From positions 1-64,000 of the forward strand of contig CAMAXW010000013.1 in NCBI GenBank assembly GCA_945862315.1: a stretch of 64,000 nucleotides of DNA, given 5' to 3'. The notes under the pieces are model-generated. The model made no database searches. It had not been told where the DNA came from and was given only the letters and a program-made list of their open reading frames with translations. Origin of the DNA: Klebsiella pneumoniae. Its GTDB lineage: Bacteria; Pseudomonadota; Gammaproteobacteria; Ga0077536. This document shows, piece after piece, positions 37,837 to 47,063 of the stretch. Every line of letters starts with the position of its first letter. Within the stretch, counting starts at the first letter, position 1. The position numbers and the translations under genes are program-made.

Positions 37837-38858
37837 TGCGTGCCGCCGGCCCGCGAGTGGCCGTGTGCGTCGGCCGCTTTGCGCCGCTGCAGCACCGCCA
37901 CTGCCAGATTATTCAGGCGCAACTGCTGCGCCAAGACCTCGTCATCGTGCTCTGCACCGGCAGTACGCAGGCGCGCGATGTGGGAAATCCCTGGGCGCTC
38001 TCGCAGCGACTCGCCAGTTTGCGCGCGGCCGTCCCGGACCCGCGGGTGGTCATTGTGGCGCTCGGCGATTGTTGGTACGACGATCCGCGCTGGGCGGCGG
38101 CGGTCACCACCACCGTGACTGCGGCCTGCGAGCAGGCAGGTTTTAGCGCGCACGCCGCGCAAATTACCGTGGTCGGCACCGAGCGCGCCGGCCCGGACTA
38201 TTACGCATCGCTATTCTTGAACTGGTCGGCGAGCGCTGCGGTGGCGACCCATTTTGAACCCCAGTTGGCTGAAAGTTTATTGCTGGCCCCGGCCGCAGCG
38301 CGCGCGGCACTCCTCAATTTGCACTGTCCCCCAGCCGCGCACAGCGGGATAAATGAGGGGCTTGCCGGGCAAGTTGGGCTCGAATTAGCAGCGGAGGGCG
38401 CGTTCGTTGTGGACTATCGCCGCGCTTGGGCCAATGCACCTTATCCACCGGTGTTCGTCACGGTGGATGCGTTGGTGTGCTACCACGATCAGGTGTTGTT
38501 GGTGCGGCGAGGGCGCCGGCCGGGTTTAGGGTTGCTGGCGCTGCCCGGTGGCTTTCTGGATCCGGGCGAAGCGCTCGCGGCGGCCGCCGTGCGCGAACTG
38601 CGTGAGGAGACAGGCTTGCAGGTGCCACCACATGCCGCCGGCACTGGGCGGGTGTTTGACCATCCGCTGCGTTCGCGACGGGGCCGGACCATCACCCATT
38701 TATTTGATTTTGATCTCAGCGTGCTGCCCGCCGCACCGGCGGTGTTGGGCGCCGATGATGCCGCGCTGGCGCTGTGGTTGCCGCGTGCCAGCCTACGGGC
38801 TGAAGATTTCTTTGAAGATCACTACGCTATCCTGCAGGTCATGCTCGGCCTGCCCTGA
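37836..38858 (+). CDS. Bifunctional nicotinamide mononucleotide adenylyltransferase / Nudix hydrolase
   Basis: A 340-residue fusion: an N-terminal nucleotidyltransferase domain (FAPLQHRHCQII, about residue 17, with the H-x-x-H-like motif of NMN adenylyltransferases) and a C-terminal Nudix domain from about residue 205 with the box GGFLDPGEALAAAAVREL, then REETG. Such NadM-Nudix proteins make NAD from NMN and hydrolyse ADP-ribose. The gene starts inside the stop of the HisN-like gene (TGATG). The final 30 residues (FFEDHYAILQVML) resemble those of known NadM-Nudix proteins. Confidence 0.88.
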   Translation: MRAAGPRVAVCVGRFAPLQHRHCQIIQAQLLRQDLVIVLCTGSTQARDVGNPWALSQRLASLRAAVPDPRVVIVALGDCWYDDPRWAAAVTTTVTAACEQAGFSAHAAQITVVGTERAGPDYYASLFLNWSASAAVATHFEPQLAESLLLAPAAARAALLNLHCPPAAHSGINEGLAGQVGLELAAEGAFVVDYRRAWANAPYPPVFVTVDALVCYHDQVLLVRRGRRPGLGLLALPGGFLDPGEALAAAAVRELREETGLQVPPHAAGTGRVFDHPLRSRRGRTITHLFDFDLSVLPAAPAVLGADDAALALWLPRASLRAEDFFEDHYAILQVMLGLP

Positions 38859-39098
38859 GTGGTCCTCACCGGCCCAGAGTGCAGCGTACGCGCGACCCGA
38901 CCCCATGGACACCCACCGGGACTGCCTTAGTTCTGTCACGGTGGGCCGCTATGGGGAGGGGGTGCTAAAACGCACCAGCAGTCCCCAGTTTTTGATGGGC
39001 GGAAAGCGCCGGATTAGAGAACAATCCGTGCCCAATGCGCCAAGTATCTACCCCTACCAAGGGCGGCCGCCAGGGTGCGCCGCCCCGAGAAGCCAGCC

Positions 39099-39452
39099 AT
39101 GCGTGCCTATTTTGTTGTTTTATTATTGAGCGGTCTGGGGGCGAGTCTGGCGCATGCCGATGGACGCTATCAGGCCATTCCCATCGATGCGGGTCACGAA
39201 TTTGGCATGGAGAAGGCGCTCATACTCGACACCGTTTCCGGCCATCTGTGGATCTGGACCGAAAGCCCTGCCACTGATGAAGAGCCGGGAGGGCGCTACG
39301 TCATTTATCAGGGCCTGCTAACCCCGGGGACACAGATGGGCGAGGTCGTGCTTAAACAGGAATGGGTCATGGGTAAACCCCCTGAGGAGAAACTGGTGAC
39401 CACCAAGCCTGCGCCGACCGCCAAGCCGGCCGCGCCGGCCAAGCGAAAATAA
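39099..39452 (+). CDS. Small secreted protein of unknown function
   Basis: A 117-residue protein with a signal peptide (cleavage likely near LAHA, residue 20), a central part with GHLWIWTES and YVIYQGLLTPG, and a lysine-, proline- and alanine-rich tail (EEKLVTTKPAPTAKPAAP). No domain is recognised. The ATG has only a weak ribosome binding site (GAGAAG). It is followed after 31 bases by an SDR gene on the same strand. Confidence 0.55.
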   Translation: MRAYFVVLLLSGLGASLAHADGRYQAIPIDAGHEFGMEKALILDTVSGHLWIWTESPATDEEPGGRYVIYQGLLTPGTQMGEVVLKQEWVMGKPPEEKLVTTKPAPTAKPAAPAKRK

Positions 39453-39483
39453 TGGCTAGGCAAGCGCGCCCCAGGTGGGGTTT

Positions 39484-40242
39484 GTGAATCAGCGTCTGGC
39501 GGGCAAACGTATCGTGGTGACCGGTGCGAGCAGCGGCATCGGCCGAGCCATTGCTGTGGCCTGCGCGCGCGAGGGCGCCGCATTAGTGTTGAGCTATCGC
39601 CACTCGGTGGCCGCGACTGAGGCGCTCGCGGCTGAAATTCGCGCGGCCGGTGGGCAGGCCTTTGCGCGGGGCGCTGAGGTGGGCGATGCGCAGGCCGTAG
39701 CCGAACTGGTGGCGCAGGCAGAGGAATTACTGGGGGGTATCGACGGTTGGTGCAATGTGGCCGGGGCCGATATTCTGACTGGCCACTGGGCCCAAGAGCC
39801 TGATCTGCAAAAACTGGCGCGTCTCATCGACACCGATTTACGCGGCACGATGCTCTGCGCATGGGCCGCGGCCGGGGCGCTGCGGCAAGCGCGCGGTTGT
39901 TTGTTGAATACCTCCTGGGATTTGGCGCTGTCTGGCATGGGCGGGCGTAATCCCGAAATGTTCGCGGCCGTGAAGGCCGGCATCACCGGCTTCACGCGCG
40001 CTTTGGCCCGCTCGCTGGCGCCAGAAGTCCGGGTGAATGAGCTCGCGCCAGGGTGGATAGAAACCGCCTACGCGCAACACCAGATGGGCGCTGAGTACCG
40101 CGCTGGCATCCAAGCAGCAACCCCGTTGGCGCGCTTGGGGCAGGCGCATGAAGTCGCTGCGGCGGCGGTGTTTTTATTATCGGATGAAGCCTCGTTTATC
40201 AGTGGTCAGACGCTTAAGGTGAACGGGGGGCTGTCGAGCTAG
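39484..40242 (+). CDS. Atypical short-chain dehydrogenase/reductase (catalytic Tyr replaced by Phe)
   Basis: A 252-residue Rossmann-fold SDR with the cofactor motif TGASSGIG (residue 14), NVAGAD (about 90) and a C-terminal GQTLKVNGG. The expected YxxxK catalytic motif reads MFAAVKAG (about residue 160): the tyrosine is replaced by phenylalanine while the lysine remains. An enzyme of this kind would be inactive or would use a different acid. The GTG at 39484 was chosen because AGGTGGGG lies just upstream; another GTG at 39475 is possible. It converges with egtB, with a hairpin between their stop codons. Confidence 0.75.
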   Translation: MNQRLAGKRIVVTGASSGIGRAIAVACAREGAALVLSYRHSVAATEALAAEIRAAGGQAFARGAEVGDAQAVAELVAQAEELLGGIDGWCNVAGADILTGHWAQEPDLQKLARLIDTDLRGTMLCAWAAAGALRQARGCLLNTSWDLALSGMGGRNPEMFAAVKAGITGFTRALARSLAPEVRVNELAPGWIETAYAQHQMGAEYRAGIQAATPLARLGQAHEVAAAAVFLLSDEASFISGQTLKVNGGLSS

Positions 40243-40257
40243 CCACCGGCGGTGGCT
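40241..40257. terminator. Hairpin between convergent SDR and egtB genes
   Basis: AGCCACC and GGTGGCT form a 7-bp stem around a GGC loop, overlapping both stop codons. It lacks a T run, so it may act as a weak bidirectional terminator or mRNA end-stabiliser. Confidence 0.4.
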
Positions 40258-41507
40258 CAGGCGTCGCGCGCGAGGCGTACGCCAGCGCATTGCCAGCGCT
40301 GGTGAGGATAGAAAAAATTGCGATAGGTCTGGCGCGTATGACCGACGGGCGTGAGGCAACAACTGCCACGCAGGACCATCTGGTTTGCCATAAATTTTCC
40401 GTTGTACTCGCTGACTATCCCCGTGAGCGGCGCAAAACCTGGATACGGCGTGTATGCGCTGGCGGTCCATTGCCACACTTCGCCATACAGTTGCTGGATA
40501 TCGCCACCGCCTGCGACGGCTGGGGCGGGCGCTAAGCGCGTGGCCGTTGCCGTACTGAGGTCGCGTGGTTGGGCCGCGGCGGCATGTTCCCATTCAAATT
40601 CTGTGGGGAGCCGCGCCCCCGCCCACCGCGCGTAAGCATCGGCTTCGTAGTAGCTCAAATGACACACCGGCGCGGCGGCGACGCTGGGCAGCCAGCCGCC
40701 CAGTGTGAATGCTTCTTCGCCGGTGGCGTCGCGCCAGTAGGCGGGATGTTGCCAGCCCTCTTGGGCGCGGGTTGCCCAGCCGTCGGATAGCCACAGCGAA
40801 GGCTTTTGATAAGCACCATCGCGCACGAATTCGGCGAACTCGCCATGGGTCACCAAGCGGTTCGCGAGGACGAAATCCCGCAGAAAATGGCGATGCTGGG
40901 GCCGCTCATTATCGAAAGCAAAAGCCGCGGCAGAGGTGCCTATGGCGACCACGCCACCGGCTTGTGCGACCCAGCGCAAAGGCTCGGCGGTGGTGGGCGC
41001 CGGGGGTGCGGCGGGCCGGTAAATTGGGCCTAGCGGGTTGCAGGCAAACAGGTGCTTGAGGTCCATCAGCAGGAGTTCCTGATGCTGTTGCTCGTGCTGC
41101 AGACCCAGTTCGATCAGCGCCGTAACGGCGGCAGGCAAGTCGCCCGCCAGCGCACTTAACACACGCTGGTCGATACAGGCCCGGTAATGGAGAACCTCGG
41201 CCAGCGTGGGGCGGGTAATCAATCCGCGCTGGGGCCGCGCGAACTGCGGCCCCACGGCCTGATAGTAAGAATTGAACAGCGCGCGATACCCGGCGAACGG
41301 CGACACATAGCCGGGATCGAGGGCCTCGAGTACGACCGTCTCAAAAAACCAAGTGGTGTGCGCGACGTGCCATTTTGCGGGGCTGGTATCGGGCATCGAT
41401 TGCGCCCCGGCGTCTTCGGGCGACAGCGGTTCCAGCAGTTGTTGGCTATAGCCGCGCACCGCCGCATAGCGGCTGGCCAGCGACTGAGGGTTCAAAGCCA
41501 GTGTCAT
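40257..41507 (-). CDS. egtB: EgtB, ergothioneine-biosynthesis sulfoxide synthase
   Basis: A 416-residue protein with an N-terminal DinB-like domain carrying the iron-binding WHVAHTTWFFE (about residue 46) and HEQQHQELLLMD (about 137), and a C-terminal FGE-sulfatase-like domain (about residues 185-415; GEVWQWTASAY, then VLRGSCC). EgtB joins trimethylhistidine with a thiol (glutathione or gamma-glutamylcysteine) using iron and oxygen. EgtD, which makes the trimethylhistidine, is not beside it. The ATG overlaps the stop of the TANGO2-like gene as ATGA, so both belong to one operon behind apt. OvoA-type activity cannot be excluded by sequence alone. Confidence 0.85.
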   Translation of the reverse strand: MTLALNPQSLASRYAAVRGYSQQLLEPLSPEDAGAQSMPDTSPAKWHVAHTTWFFETVVLEALDPGYVSPFAGYRALFNSYYQAVGPQFARPQRGLITRPTLAEVLHYRACIDQRVLSALAGDLPAAVTALIELGLQHEQQHQELLLMDLKHLFACNPLGPIYRPAAPPAPTTAEPLRWVAQAGGVVAIGTSAAAFAFDNERPQHRHFLRDFVLANRLVTHGEFAEFVRDGAYQKPSLWLSDGWATRAQEGWQHPAYWRDATGEEAFTLGGWLPSVAAAPVCHLSYYEADAYARWAGARLPTEFEWEHAAAAQPRDLSTATATRLAPAPAVAGGGDIQQLYGEVWQWTASAYTPYPGFAPLTGIVSEYNGKFMANQMVLRGSCCLTPVGHTRQTYRNFFYPHQRWQCAGVRLARDA

Positions 41508-42274
41508 GGGCGGCCCACATCAAGGGTATGGCGGCTCTCGCCGGTGAGGCGGGTGTCGGCCGCGTAGCGTCGTTCGATCAACATCAATTCTCCTGTGCGG
41601 CTCCGTAAAACGACAGTCGAGCAGCGGGTGCCGTACTGCTCCCCGACGATAAAAACGGGTGCTAACCAGCGCTCTCGTGCTAGCCCCACCCCCGTGTCGG
41701 GCAACCGGGCGTCGGCCGGCTGCGCGGTGTCGCGCAGCGCGCTCATCAGCGCCTCGATGAGGTCTTCTCCTGTGAGCGTCCGCGCGCGCGCGCAGGCTTG
41801 TTTGAGGTGCGCGAGCTTCGGCCACTCGTCGTCCAAGGCCCCATTGCTCAGACCGTATAGGCCGCTGGCGAGCGGCAGCACGCGACCGGCGCGGTTAGAC
41901 CAAGCAACCGCGCTGGTGCGATCGGCGGCGAGCAGATTTACCCCCGCATACAAGGGCGCGGCCAGCGTTAGCGCCTCTGCGTAGGCCGCTGCTGGCCCCG
42001 CTTGGTTTAGAAAGTCGCTGACCAGAAACCCCCTCGAACGCACCGCAGGGGTGCTGTGGTTGCTGCGCACGTTGGTCACGGCGGCTAACCGTCCCGCCCG
42101 ATCGACACCCAACCAAGTGCCCCCAGCGCTCAGGTCACGGCCGGCCAGAATGTGTGGCGCATCGTGCCACGGCGCTGCCGCAGCACTTGGGCGATCATGA
42201 AATTCGTCACGATTAGCAGCGACCACTAAGTCGTAATCCGGGTGATCATCGATCGCTGCAACCAACACGCACAT
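41504..42274 (-). CDS. TANGO2/NRDE family protein
   Basis: A 256-residue protein beginning MCVLVAAIDDHPDYDLVVAANRDEF; the ANRDE motif at residues 19-23 defines the NRDE/TANGO2 family, an Ntn-hydrolase-like fold. Family members have been tied to haem or lipid trafficking in eukaryotes; the bacterial function is not settled. The ATG at 42274 was chosen because it starts directly with the conserved MCVL N-terminus. Its stop overlaps the egtB start, and its start lies 23 bases after the apt stop, so the three genes form an operon on the minus strand. Confidence 0.85.
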   Translation of the reverse strand: MCVLVAAIDDHPDYDLVVAANRDEFHDRPSAAAAPWHDAPHILAGRDLSAGGTWLGVDRAGRLAAVTNVRSNHSTPAVRSRGFLVSDFLNQAGPAAAYAEALTLAAPLYAGVNLLAADRTSAVAWSNRAGRVLPLASGLYGLSNGALDDEWPKLAHLKQACARARTLTGEDLIEALMSALRDTAQPADARLPDTGVGLARERWLAPVFIVGEQYGTRCSTVVLRSRTGELMLIERRYAADTRLTGESRHTLDVGRP

Positions 42275-42297
42275 GGAATAGATCCGACAGGCGCGAC

Positions 42298-42813
42298 TTA
42301 GTAGCGCAGCAGCGAGTGCACGTGGCACGCGCCTAGGGCGGCACGCCCCTGCAGAAACTCGAGTTCAATCACGCAGGCGAAACCCACGAGGGTCACCCCG
42401 GGTTGCCCCGCTAGCACCAGACTGGCGGCCGCGGTGCCGCCGGTAGCGAGCACGTCGTCTACCAGCAGGGCGCGGTCACCGGGGCGCAGCGCATCGCAAT
42501 GCATCTCGAGTGTGGCAGAGCCGTATTCCAGATCGTATTCCACCCGATGGGTGGCGGCCGGTAGTTTGCCGGGTTTGCGCAGGGGGACGAAGCCCGCGCC
42601 CAATTCGGCGGCTACCAGCGCGCCAAAAATGAAGCCACGCGCTTCCATGCCCAACACCACGCTCACGCCAGCTTCACGGAACGGCGCTGCCAAGGCCTGA
42701 ATGGTCTGGCGCAGCGCGGTTGGGTTAAGTAGCAGCGGGCTGATGTCTTTGAACAAAATGCCGGGCTTGGGGAAATCGGGAATGTCCCGGATATGGGTGG
42801 CGAGGGAGTCCAT
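42298..42813 (-). CDS. apt: Adenine phosphoribosyltransferase
   Basis: A 171-residue protein with IRDIPDFPKPGILFKDI near the N-terminus and the PRPP-binding VDDVLATGGTA motif at about residue 118. The enzyme salvages adenine to AMP using phosphoribosyl pyrophosphate. Length is typical for bacterial Apt (170-180). AGGAAAG lies upstream of the ATG. It is the first gene of the operon that continues with the TANGO2-like gene and egtB. Confidence 0.95.
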   Translation of the reverse strand: MDSLATHIRDIPDFPKPGILFKDISPLLLNPTALRQTIQALAAPFREAGVSVVLGMEARGFIFGALVAAELGAGFVPLRKPGKLPAATHRVEYDLEYGSATLEMHCDALRPGDRALLVDDVLATGGTAAASLVLAGQPGVTLVGFACVIELEFLQGRAALGACHVHSLLRY

Positions 42814-42925
42814 GTGGTGCTTTCCTAGAGGTCTTGAAGGGAGGGGCGGACGGTTGATGTCATCGGTTGGTTATCCGTCGCTCGGGTGCTGAGCGAGCTC
42901 GGGTGTGGTGCAGCCAACGGCCAAC

Positions 42926-44419
42926 TTAGGTTGCGCGGTGGATCACGATTTTCTGCCCAGGCTGTAGTTCTTTCGTACTCTTAAGACCGTTCCACGTTAA
43001 TAATTCATCAACAGAGACCTTGAATTGACGCGAGATAGTCCACAGCGAGTCACCGGCGCGCACCTGATAGTGGGTGGTTTTGCGCGCGGCCACCACGGTT
43101 TTAGTGACGGTGCGTGGGGTGGCTGCGGTTTTGCTCACGGGGTGCGCGGCGACCAAACCCTTAACGGCGATGGGCGAGGCAGCAGGCTGCGTGGGGGCGG
43201 GCCCGAGTTTGATGATCTGGCCAATCTTCAGCGGCGTCGTCGGCTTCAGGCCGTTGGCGCGAGCCAGTTGCGCCACGTGTCGATCGTAATGACGGGCGAG
43301 GGTCCACAGCGAGTCCCCAGCACGCACGCGATGCACCTGCTCGGCCACGGCGTGTTTTTTGGTGGTCGTCGGCGCGCGGACTGCGGCGGCTGCGAGCGCC
43401 GGGATAGGGCTGGGCAACAGCGTCTCGGCCAGAGCCAGTGCCGCGGTCGCTTTGGCCACGGGAATGAGTATTTTTGCCGGATAGTTGGGGCCGGTATGGG
43501 CACGCCGCCAACCGGCGTTTAGGCGGGTGAATTCTTTCGTGGGCACCCCGAGCCGATCGGCGAATTGGCGCAGGTCAGTGGGTTTTTGGAGCGTTAGCTG
43601 CGTGAAATATGGCTGATTGTCGACCGGTGGCAAAGTAATGCCATAGCGCGCCGGATCCCGAATAATCTCAGCCATCGCAAGGACTCTAGCGACCAGCTGC
43701 CGGGTTTCTCGGCGCAACGGCAGGGACCACAAGTTGGGCCTCGTAGCGCCGCGCGCGTGCTGCTTGATGGTGCGATCCAGTGCACCCCAACCCACGTTGT
43801 AGGCGGCGAGGGCCAACGGCCAGTCACCGTCAAAGCGCTCGGCGAGCGTTTGCAGATAGCGCAAGGCGGCGGCGGTGGATTGTGTGACATCCAAGCGTCC
43901 GTCGTACCAAGGCGTCTGGGTTAACCCAAATTTCTGACCGGTAGCCCCCATGAACTGCCACAAACCAGCCGCCCCGTAGGGCGATTTGACGGCGGGGTCG
44001 TAACCGCTTTCCAACATCGGCAGGAGTGCGAGTTCCCCGGGTAATTTTTGGGTGGCTATTTCGCTGGCGACAAACTGCAGAAACGGCGCACCGTTGCTGC
44101 CTAGTCGCTCGAAAATACGCGGATTGGCACGCAGCCACTGCACTTCGCGCGCGACTTCCGCGCATTGGCATGGGCCTAAGGAGAACTGACCCCGCAGGCT
44201 TGCCCAGAGGTCCGAGGTGGCCACACGCGGCGGTGTAGGACTCAGTGCTGGTGCGGCAACCGGCGGGCTGGTAGCGGCTTGCGGGGTGCGGTCTTCGACC
44301 GACGCCGGCGGGCGTGTGCTAGCGTTTTCGGGCTTGAGTCGGTGCTCGCCACAGCCCTGCAGCAACAGGAGCAGCAAGCCTGACACAAGCGTTAGGGCAG
44401 GGCGTAGAAGGCCGTTCAT
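42926..44419 (-). CDS. mltD: Membrane-bound lytic murein transglycosylase D with LysM domains
   Basis: A 497-residue lipoprotein: lipobox LLLLLLQGC (cysteine at residue 23), a proline-rich linker, an SLT lysozyme-like domain (about residues 95-240) with the catalytic glutamate in LPMLESGYD and the following GLWQFMGATG, and two LysM domains in the C-terminal half (VHRVRAGDSLWTLARHY and THYQVRAGDSLWTISRQF). MltD cuts glycan strands of peptidoglycan between MurNAc and GlcNAc, making anhydro-muropeptides. Order mltD-methyltransferase-rnhA-dnaQ is the gammaproteobacterial one, with mltD turned the other way here. Confidence 0.92.
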   Translation of the reverse strand: MNGLLRPALTLVSGLLLLLLQGCGEHRLKPENASTRPPASVEDRTPQAATSPPVAAPALSPTPPRVATSDLWASLRGQFSLGPCQCAEVAREVQWLRANPRIFERLGSNGAPFLQFVASEIATQKLPGELALLPMLESGYDPAVKSPYGAAGLWQFMGATGQKFGLTQTPWYDGRLDVTQSTAAALRYLQTLAERFDGDWPLALAAYNVGWGALDRTIKQHARGATRPNLWSLPLRRETRQLVARVLAMAEIIRDPARYGITLPPVDNQPYFTQLTLQKPTDLRQFADRLGVPTKEFTRLNAGWRRAHTGPNYPAKILIPVAKATAALALAETLLPSPIPALAAAAVRAPTTTKKHAVAEQVHRVRAGDSLWTLARHYDRHVAQLARANGLKPTTPLKIGQIIKLGPAPTQPAASPIAVKGLVAAHPVSKTAATPRTVTKTVVAARKTTHYQVRAGDSLWTISRQFKVSVDELLTWNGLKSTKELQPGQKIVIHRAT

Positions 44420-44546
44420 GGCCCTATGCTAGGCGTCGGCCTTTTGCAGCGTCAACCTTTTGACCGCGTTGTCCCCTTGCGGCGGACATGCCAAAGTGCG
44501 TCACCCAAGGTGGTTTCTGCCCGCGTACCAGCGTTTAAAGTAAGTG

Positions 44547-45332
44547 ATGAAATCAGCGTTTTCAGCCAATGGCGGTGACAAATTGCCGCCCGTTACGGAC
44601 TTGCGCGATTGGTTTCGCGGCGAGGCCGGGCGGGCGGTGGCTTTGCGGGAAGTCGCGGTGGCGAACGAGCTGCTGCCAGACCTTTTTGGCTACCACATGC
44701 TCCAAGTGGGCAGCCCCTACCCAGACTCTCTCATCGCGGCGAGCCGTATTGGTCATCAAATCGTGATGGACAGGACGGCGCTGAGTGGCCCGGCGAGCGT
44801 CTTAGGACGGGGTGACGCCCTACCATTCCAAAGTGGTGCCATCGATGTCCTGGTGCTGCCGCATGGACTGGAATTTGCCAGCAACCCACAGGCGGTTTTA
44901 CGCGAGGTGGAGCGGGTGCTGATTCCCGAGGGCTATCTCTTGTTGTTCGGTTTTAATCCGTGGAGCCTGTATGGCGCGTGGCGGCTGGCCATCGGTTGGC
45001 GCGGCAGCGCGCCATGGCACGGTCTTTTTTTACCTTTGTCACGCCTCAAAGACTGGCTCACCGTGCTGGGCTTTGAAGTAGACCGCAGCGGCGGTTTATC
45101 CTACCGTCCGCCGCTGCAAAACGCTGCTCAATTGGCTGGTTTGGCTTGGCTGGAGCGCTTGGGCGGGCACTTCTGGCCCTTCGCAGGCAATGTCTTTTGG
45201 GTCCTCGCGCGCAAGCGGGTGATGGCAGTACGACCGATTCGATTGACGAAGGCCCGCCAGCCGCGACTTCACGCCACCGGCCGGGCAGAGCCGTCAATCC
45301 AGCGCAATGAAATGGAACCCCCGGATGCTTGA
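44547..45332 (+). CDS. SAM-dependent methyltransferase, YafS type
   Basis: A 261-residue class I methyltransferase-like protein: [13 protein letters not shown] near the N-terminus, [10 protein letters not shown] as the divergent SAM-binding loop (about residue 50), [20 protein letters not shown] and [21 protein letters not shown]. The place before rnhA matches yafS of E. coli. The substrate is unknown. The ATG at 44547 follows GTG directly; either may be used. Its stop overlaps the rnhA start by eight bases. Confidence 0.8.
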   Translation: MKSAFSANGGDKLPPVTDLRDWFRGEAGRAVALREVAVANELLPDLFGYHMLQVGSPYPDSLIAASRIGHQIVMDRTALSGPASVLGRGDALPFQSGAIDVLVLPHGLEFASNPQAVLREVERVLIPEGYLLLFGFNPWSLYGAWRLAIGWRGSAPWHGLFLPLSRLKDWLTVLGFEVDRSGGLSYRPPLQNAAQLAGLAWLERLGGHFWPFAGNVFWVLARKRVMAVRPIRLTKARQPRLHATGRAEPSIQRNEMEPPDA

Positions 45333-45792
45333 AAAAACCACCCCTGAGCAGGTCATTATTTACACCGATGGCGCTTGCCGAGGTAACCCGGGACCCGGCG
45401 CGTGGGGCGCCCTGTTGCGGTACGGCGACCACCTTAAAGAGTTGTCGGGCGCCGAACCTGCCACGACCAACAACCGCATGGAGCTCATGGGTGCGATCGC
45501 CGCACTAGAAGCGCTGAAGCGCCCGAGTGAGGTGGCGCTTTACACCGATTCTCAGTACGTCAAAAAAGGCATCACCGAATGGATTAAGGATTGGATTAAG
45601 CGCGGCTGGCTCACCGCCGCGCGCCAACCCGTTAAGAACGCCGATTTGTGGCAACGTCTACAGCAGGCAACTCAGGACCATAAAATTGCGTGGCACTGGG
45701 TGAAGGGGCATGCGGGTGATCCGGGCAACGAGCGCGTTGACGCACTGGCCAACGCCGCCCTCGACCAACTGGTCCTCGTTAAAACCCGCTAA
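45325..45792 (+). CDS. rnhA: Ribonuclease HI
   Basis: A 155-residue protein with the four acidic RNase H residues in [34 protein letters not shown] and [10 protein letters not shown]. It cuts the RNA strand of RNA-DNA hybrids. The start at 45325 (MLEKTTPEQ) is chosen because it fits other RNase HI proteins; an ATG at 45307 is an alternative. It overlaps the methyltransferase gene by eight bases and is followed by dnaQ after 26 bases. Confidence 0.95.
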   Translation: MLEKTTPEQVIIYTDGACRGNPGPGAWGALLRYGDHLKELSGAEPATTNNRMELMGAIAALEALKRPSEVALYTDSQYVKKGITEWIKDWIKRGWLTAARQPVKNADLWQRLQQATQDHKIAWHWVKGHAGDPGNERVDALANAALDQLVLVKTR

Positions 45793-45818
45793 GCAACCCG
45801 CTGGAGACTCGCGCCACC

Positions 45819-46535
45819 ATGCGACAAATCATCCTCGACACCGAAACCACCGGCCTCGCGGTGGAAGATGACCACCGAATCATCGAGATCGGCTGCATAG
45901 AATTACGCAATCGGCGCGTGACCGAGCATCGTTTTCACTGTTATCTCAATCCCGAACGAGAGGTGGATGCCGGTGCTGCGGCGGTGCACGGCATGACTTG
46001 GGACAAATTACGCGACGCCCCCCGTTTCGGCGATGTGGTGGAGGAGTTCGTGACTTTCGTGCGCGGCGCGGAAGTGATTATTCATAACGCGGCCTTTGAC
46101 GTGGGCTTTCTGGACCGGGAACTCGAGCGCGTGGGCGTGGCGTGGGGGCGGCTGAGCGACTACTGCAGTGTGTTCGACACGCTAAAATTAGCGCGCGAAA
46201 TGCATCCTGGTCAGCGCAATAGCCTTGATGCCCTGTGCAAGCGCTACGATGTGGCGAACGCTCATCGCACGTTGCACGGCGCCTTACTGGACGCCGAATT
46301 GCTCGCGGAGGTTTACCTAGCCCTGACCGGCGGGCAGGGCGCGTTGGGTTTGGAGGCGATTAGCGCCACCGATGCGGCTAGCGCGGAGGCCGTTACCGCC
46401 GCGCGGCAACGGGCACGTCCGCCGGCGGTGAGGCTTGCAGCCAGCGCCGAGGAACTCACCGCGCATGCGGCGAGATTGGCGGTCCTCGACCAACGCAGCG
46501 GTGGCCGTTGCGTGTGGCTGGCTAGCGACCTCTAA
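45819..46535 (+). CDS. dnaQ: DNA polymerase III epsilon subunit (3'-5' proofreading exonuclease)
   Basis: A 238-residue DEDDh exonuclease with LDTETTG (residue 6), HNAAFDVGFLDREL (about 92) and HRTLHGALLDAELL (about 147). DnaQ removes misincorporated bases within the replicative polymerase core. A GGAG site lies upstream of the ATG. The last 60 residues, after the exonuclease domain, are alanine-rich and presumably include the segment that binds the alpha subunit. Gene order after rnhA is as in E. coli. Confidence 0.95.
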   Translation: MRQIILDTETTGLAVEDDHRIIEIGCIELRNRRVTEHRFHCYLNPEREVDAGAAAVHGMTWDKLRDAPRFGDVVEEFVTFVRGAEVIIHNAAFDVGFLDRELERVGVAWGRLSDYCSVFDTLKLAREMHPGQRNSLDALCKRYDVANAHRTLHGALLDAELLAEVYLALTGGQGALGLEAISATDAASAEAVTAARQRARPPAVRLAASAEELTAHAARLAVLDQRSGGRCVWLASDL

Positions 46536-46541
46536 AGGCGG

Positions 46542-46853
46542 TTAGCTGACGCCAGCGGTGAGCTTTTGCAGTTCGCCGCTCTGGTAGAGCTCCATGACGA
46601 TGTCGCAGCCACCCACCAGTTCGCCCCCAATGAAGACCTGCGGAAAAGTTGGCCAAGAAGAATATCGCGGCAGATTTTGCCGAAAATCAGGTTCAGCCAG
46701 AATGTCGACGGTGTGGAATTCCGCCCCGCAAGCCTTCAGCGCCTGTGAGGTGCGCATGGAAAACCCACACTGCGGTGCCTGTGGTGTGCCTTTCATAAAC
46801 AGCACAATGTTGTGCCCTTCCACGACCTGCTTGATGCGTTCCATGATGTCCAT
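46542..46853 (-). CDS. grxD: Monothiol glutaredoxin GrxD
   Basis: A 103-residue glutaredoxin with the monothiol active site CGFS (residues 29-32) and the glutathione-binding segments FPQVFIGGELVGGCD. Monothiol glutaredoxins carry or transfer [2Fe-2S] clusters. The ATG at 46853 (MDIMERIKQ) is chosen because it gives the typical length. It converges on dnaQ with only six bases between their stops. Confidence 0.93.
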   Translation of the reverse strand: MDIMERIKQVVEGHNIVLFMKGTPQAPQCGFSMRTSQALKACGAEFHTVDILAEPDFRQNLPRYSSWPTFPQVFIGGELVGGCDIVMELYQSGELQKLTAGVS

Positions 46854-47063
46854 TGCGTTGCCTCGAGTGTCTGATGGGGAATTGGCCCCTATTGTAGGGT
46901 CTTCGACGCACGCGCGTGAAGCTGGATTTAGGCTTGCACGCACGAGCGCGCCGCGTGCGGGATGGCGTTAGGCTTGAATCTTCAAAGTCGCTCAATGAAA
47001 ATGCCGGGTGAAGCCCTCACTTGGCCGACCACCATCCATCCTTTGAACTACTGGGAGACAGTC

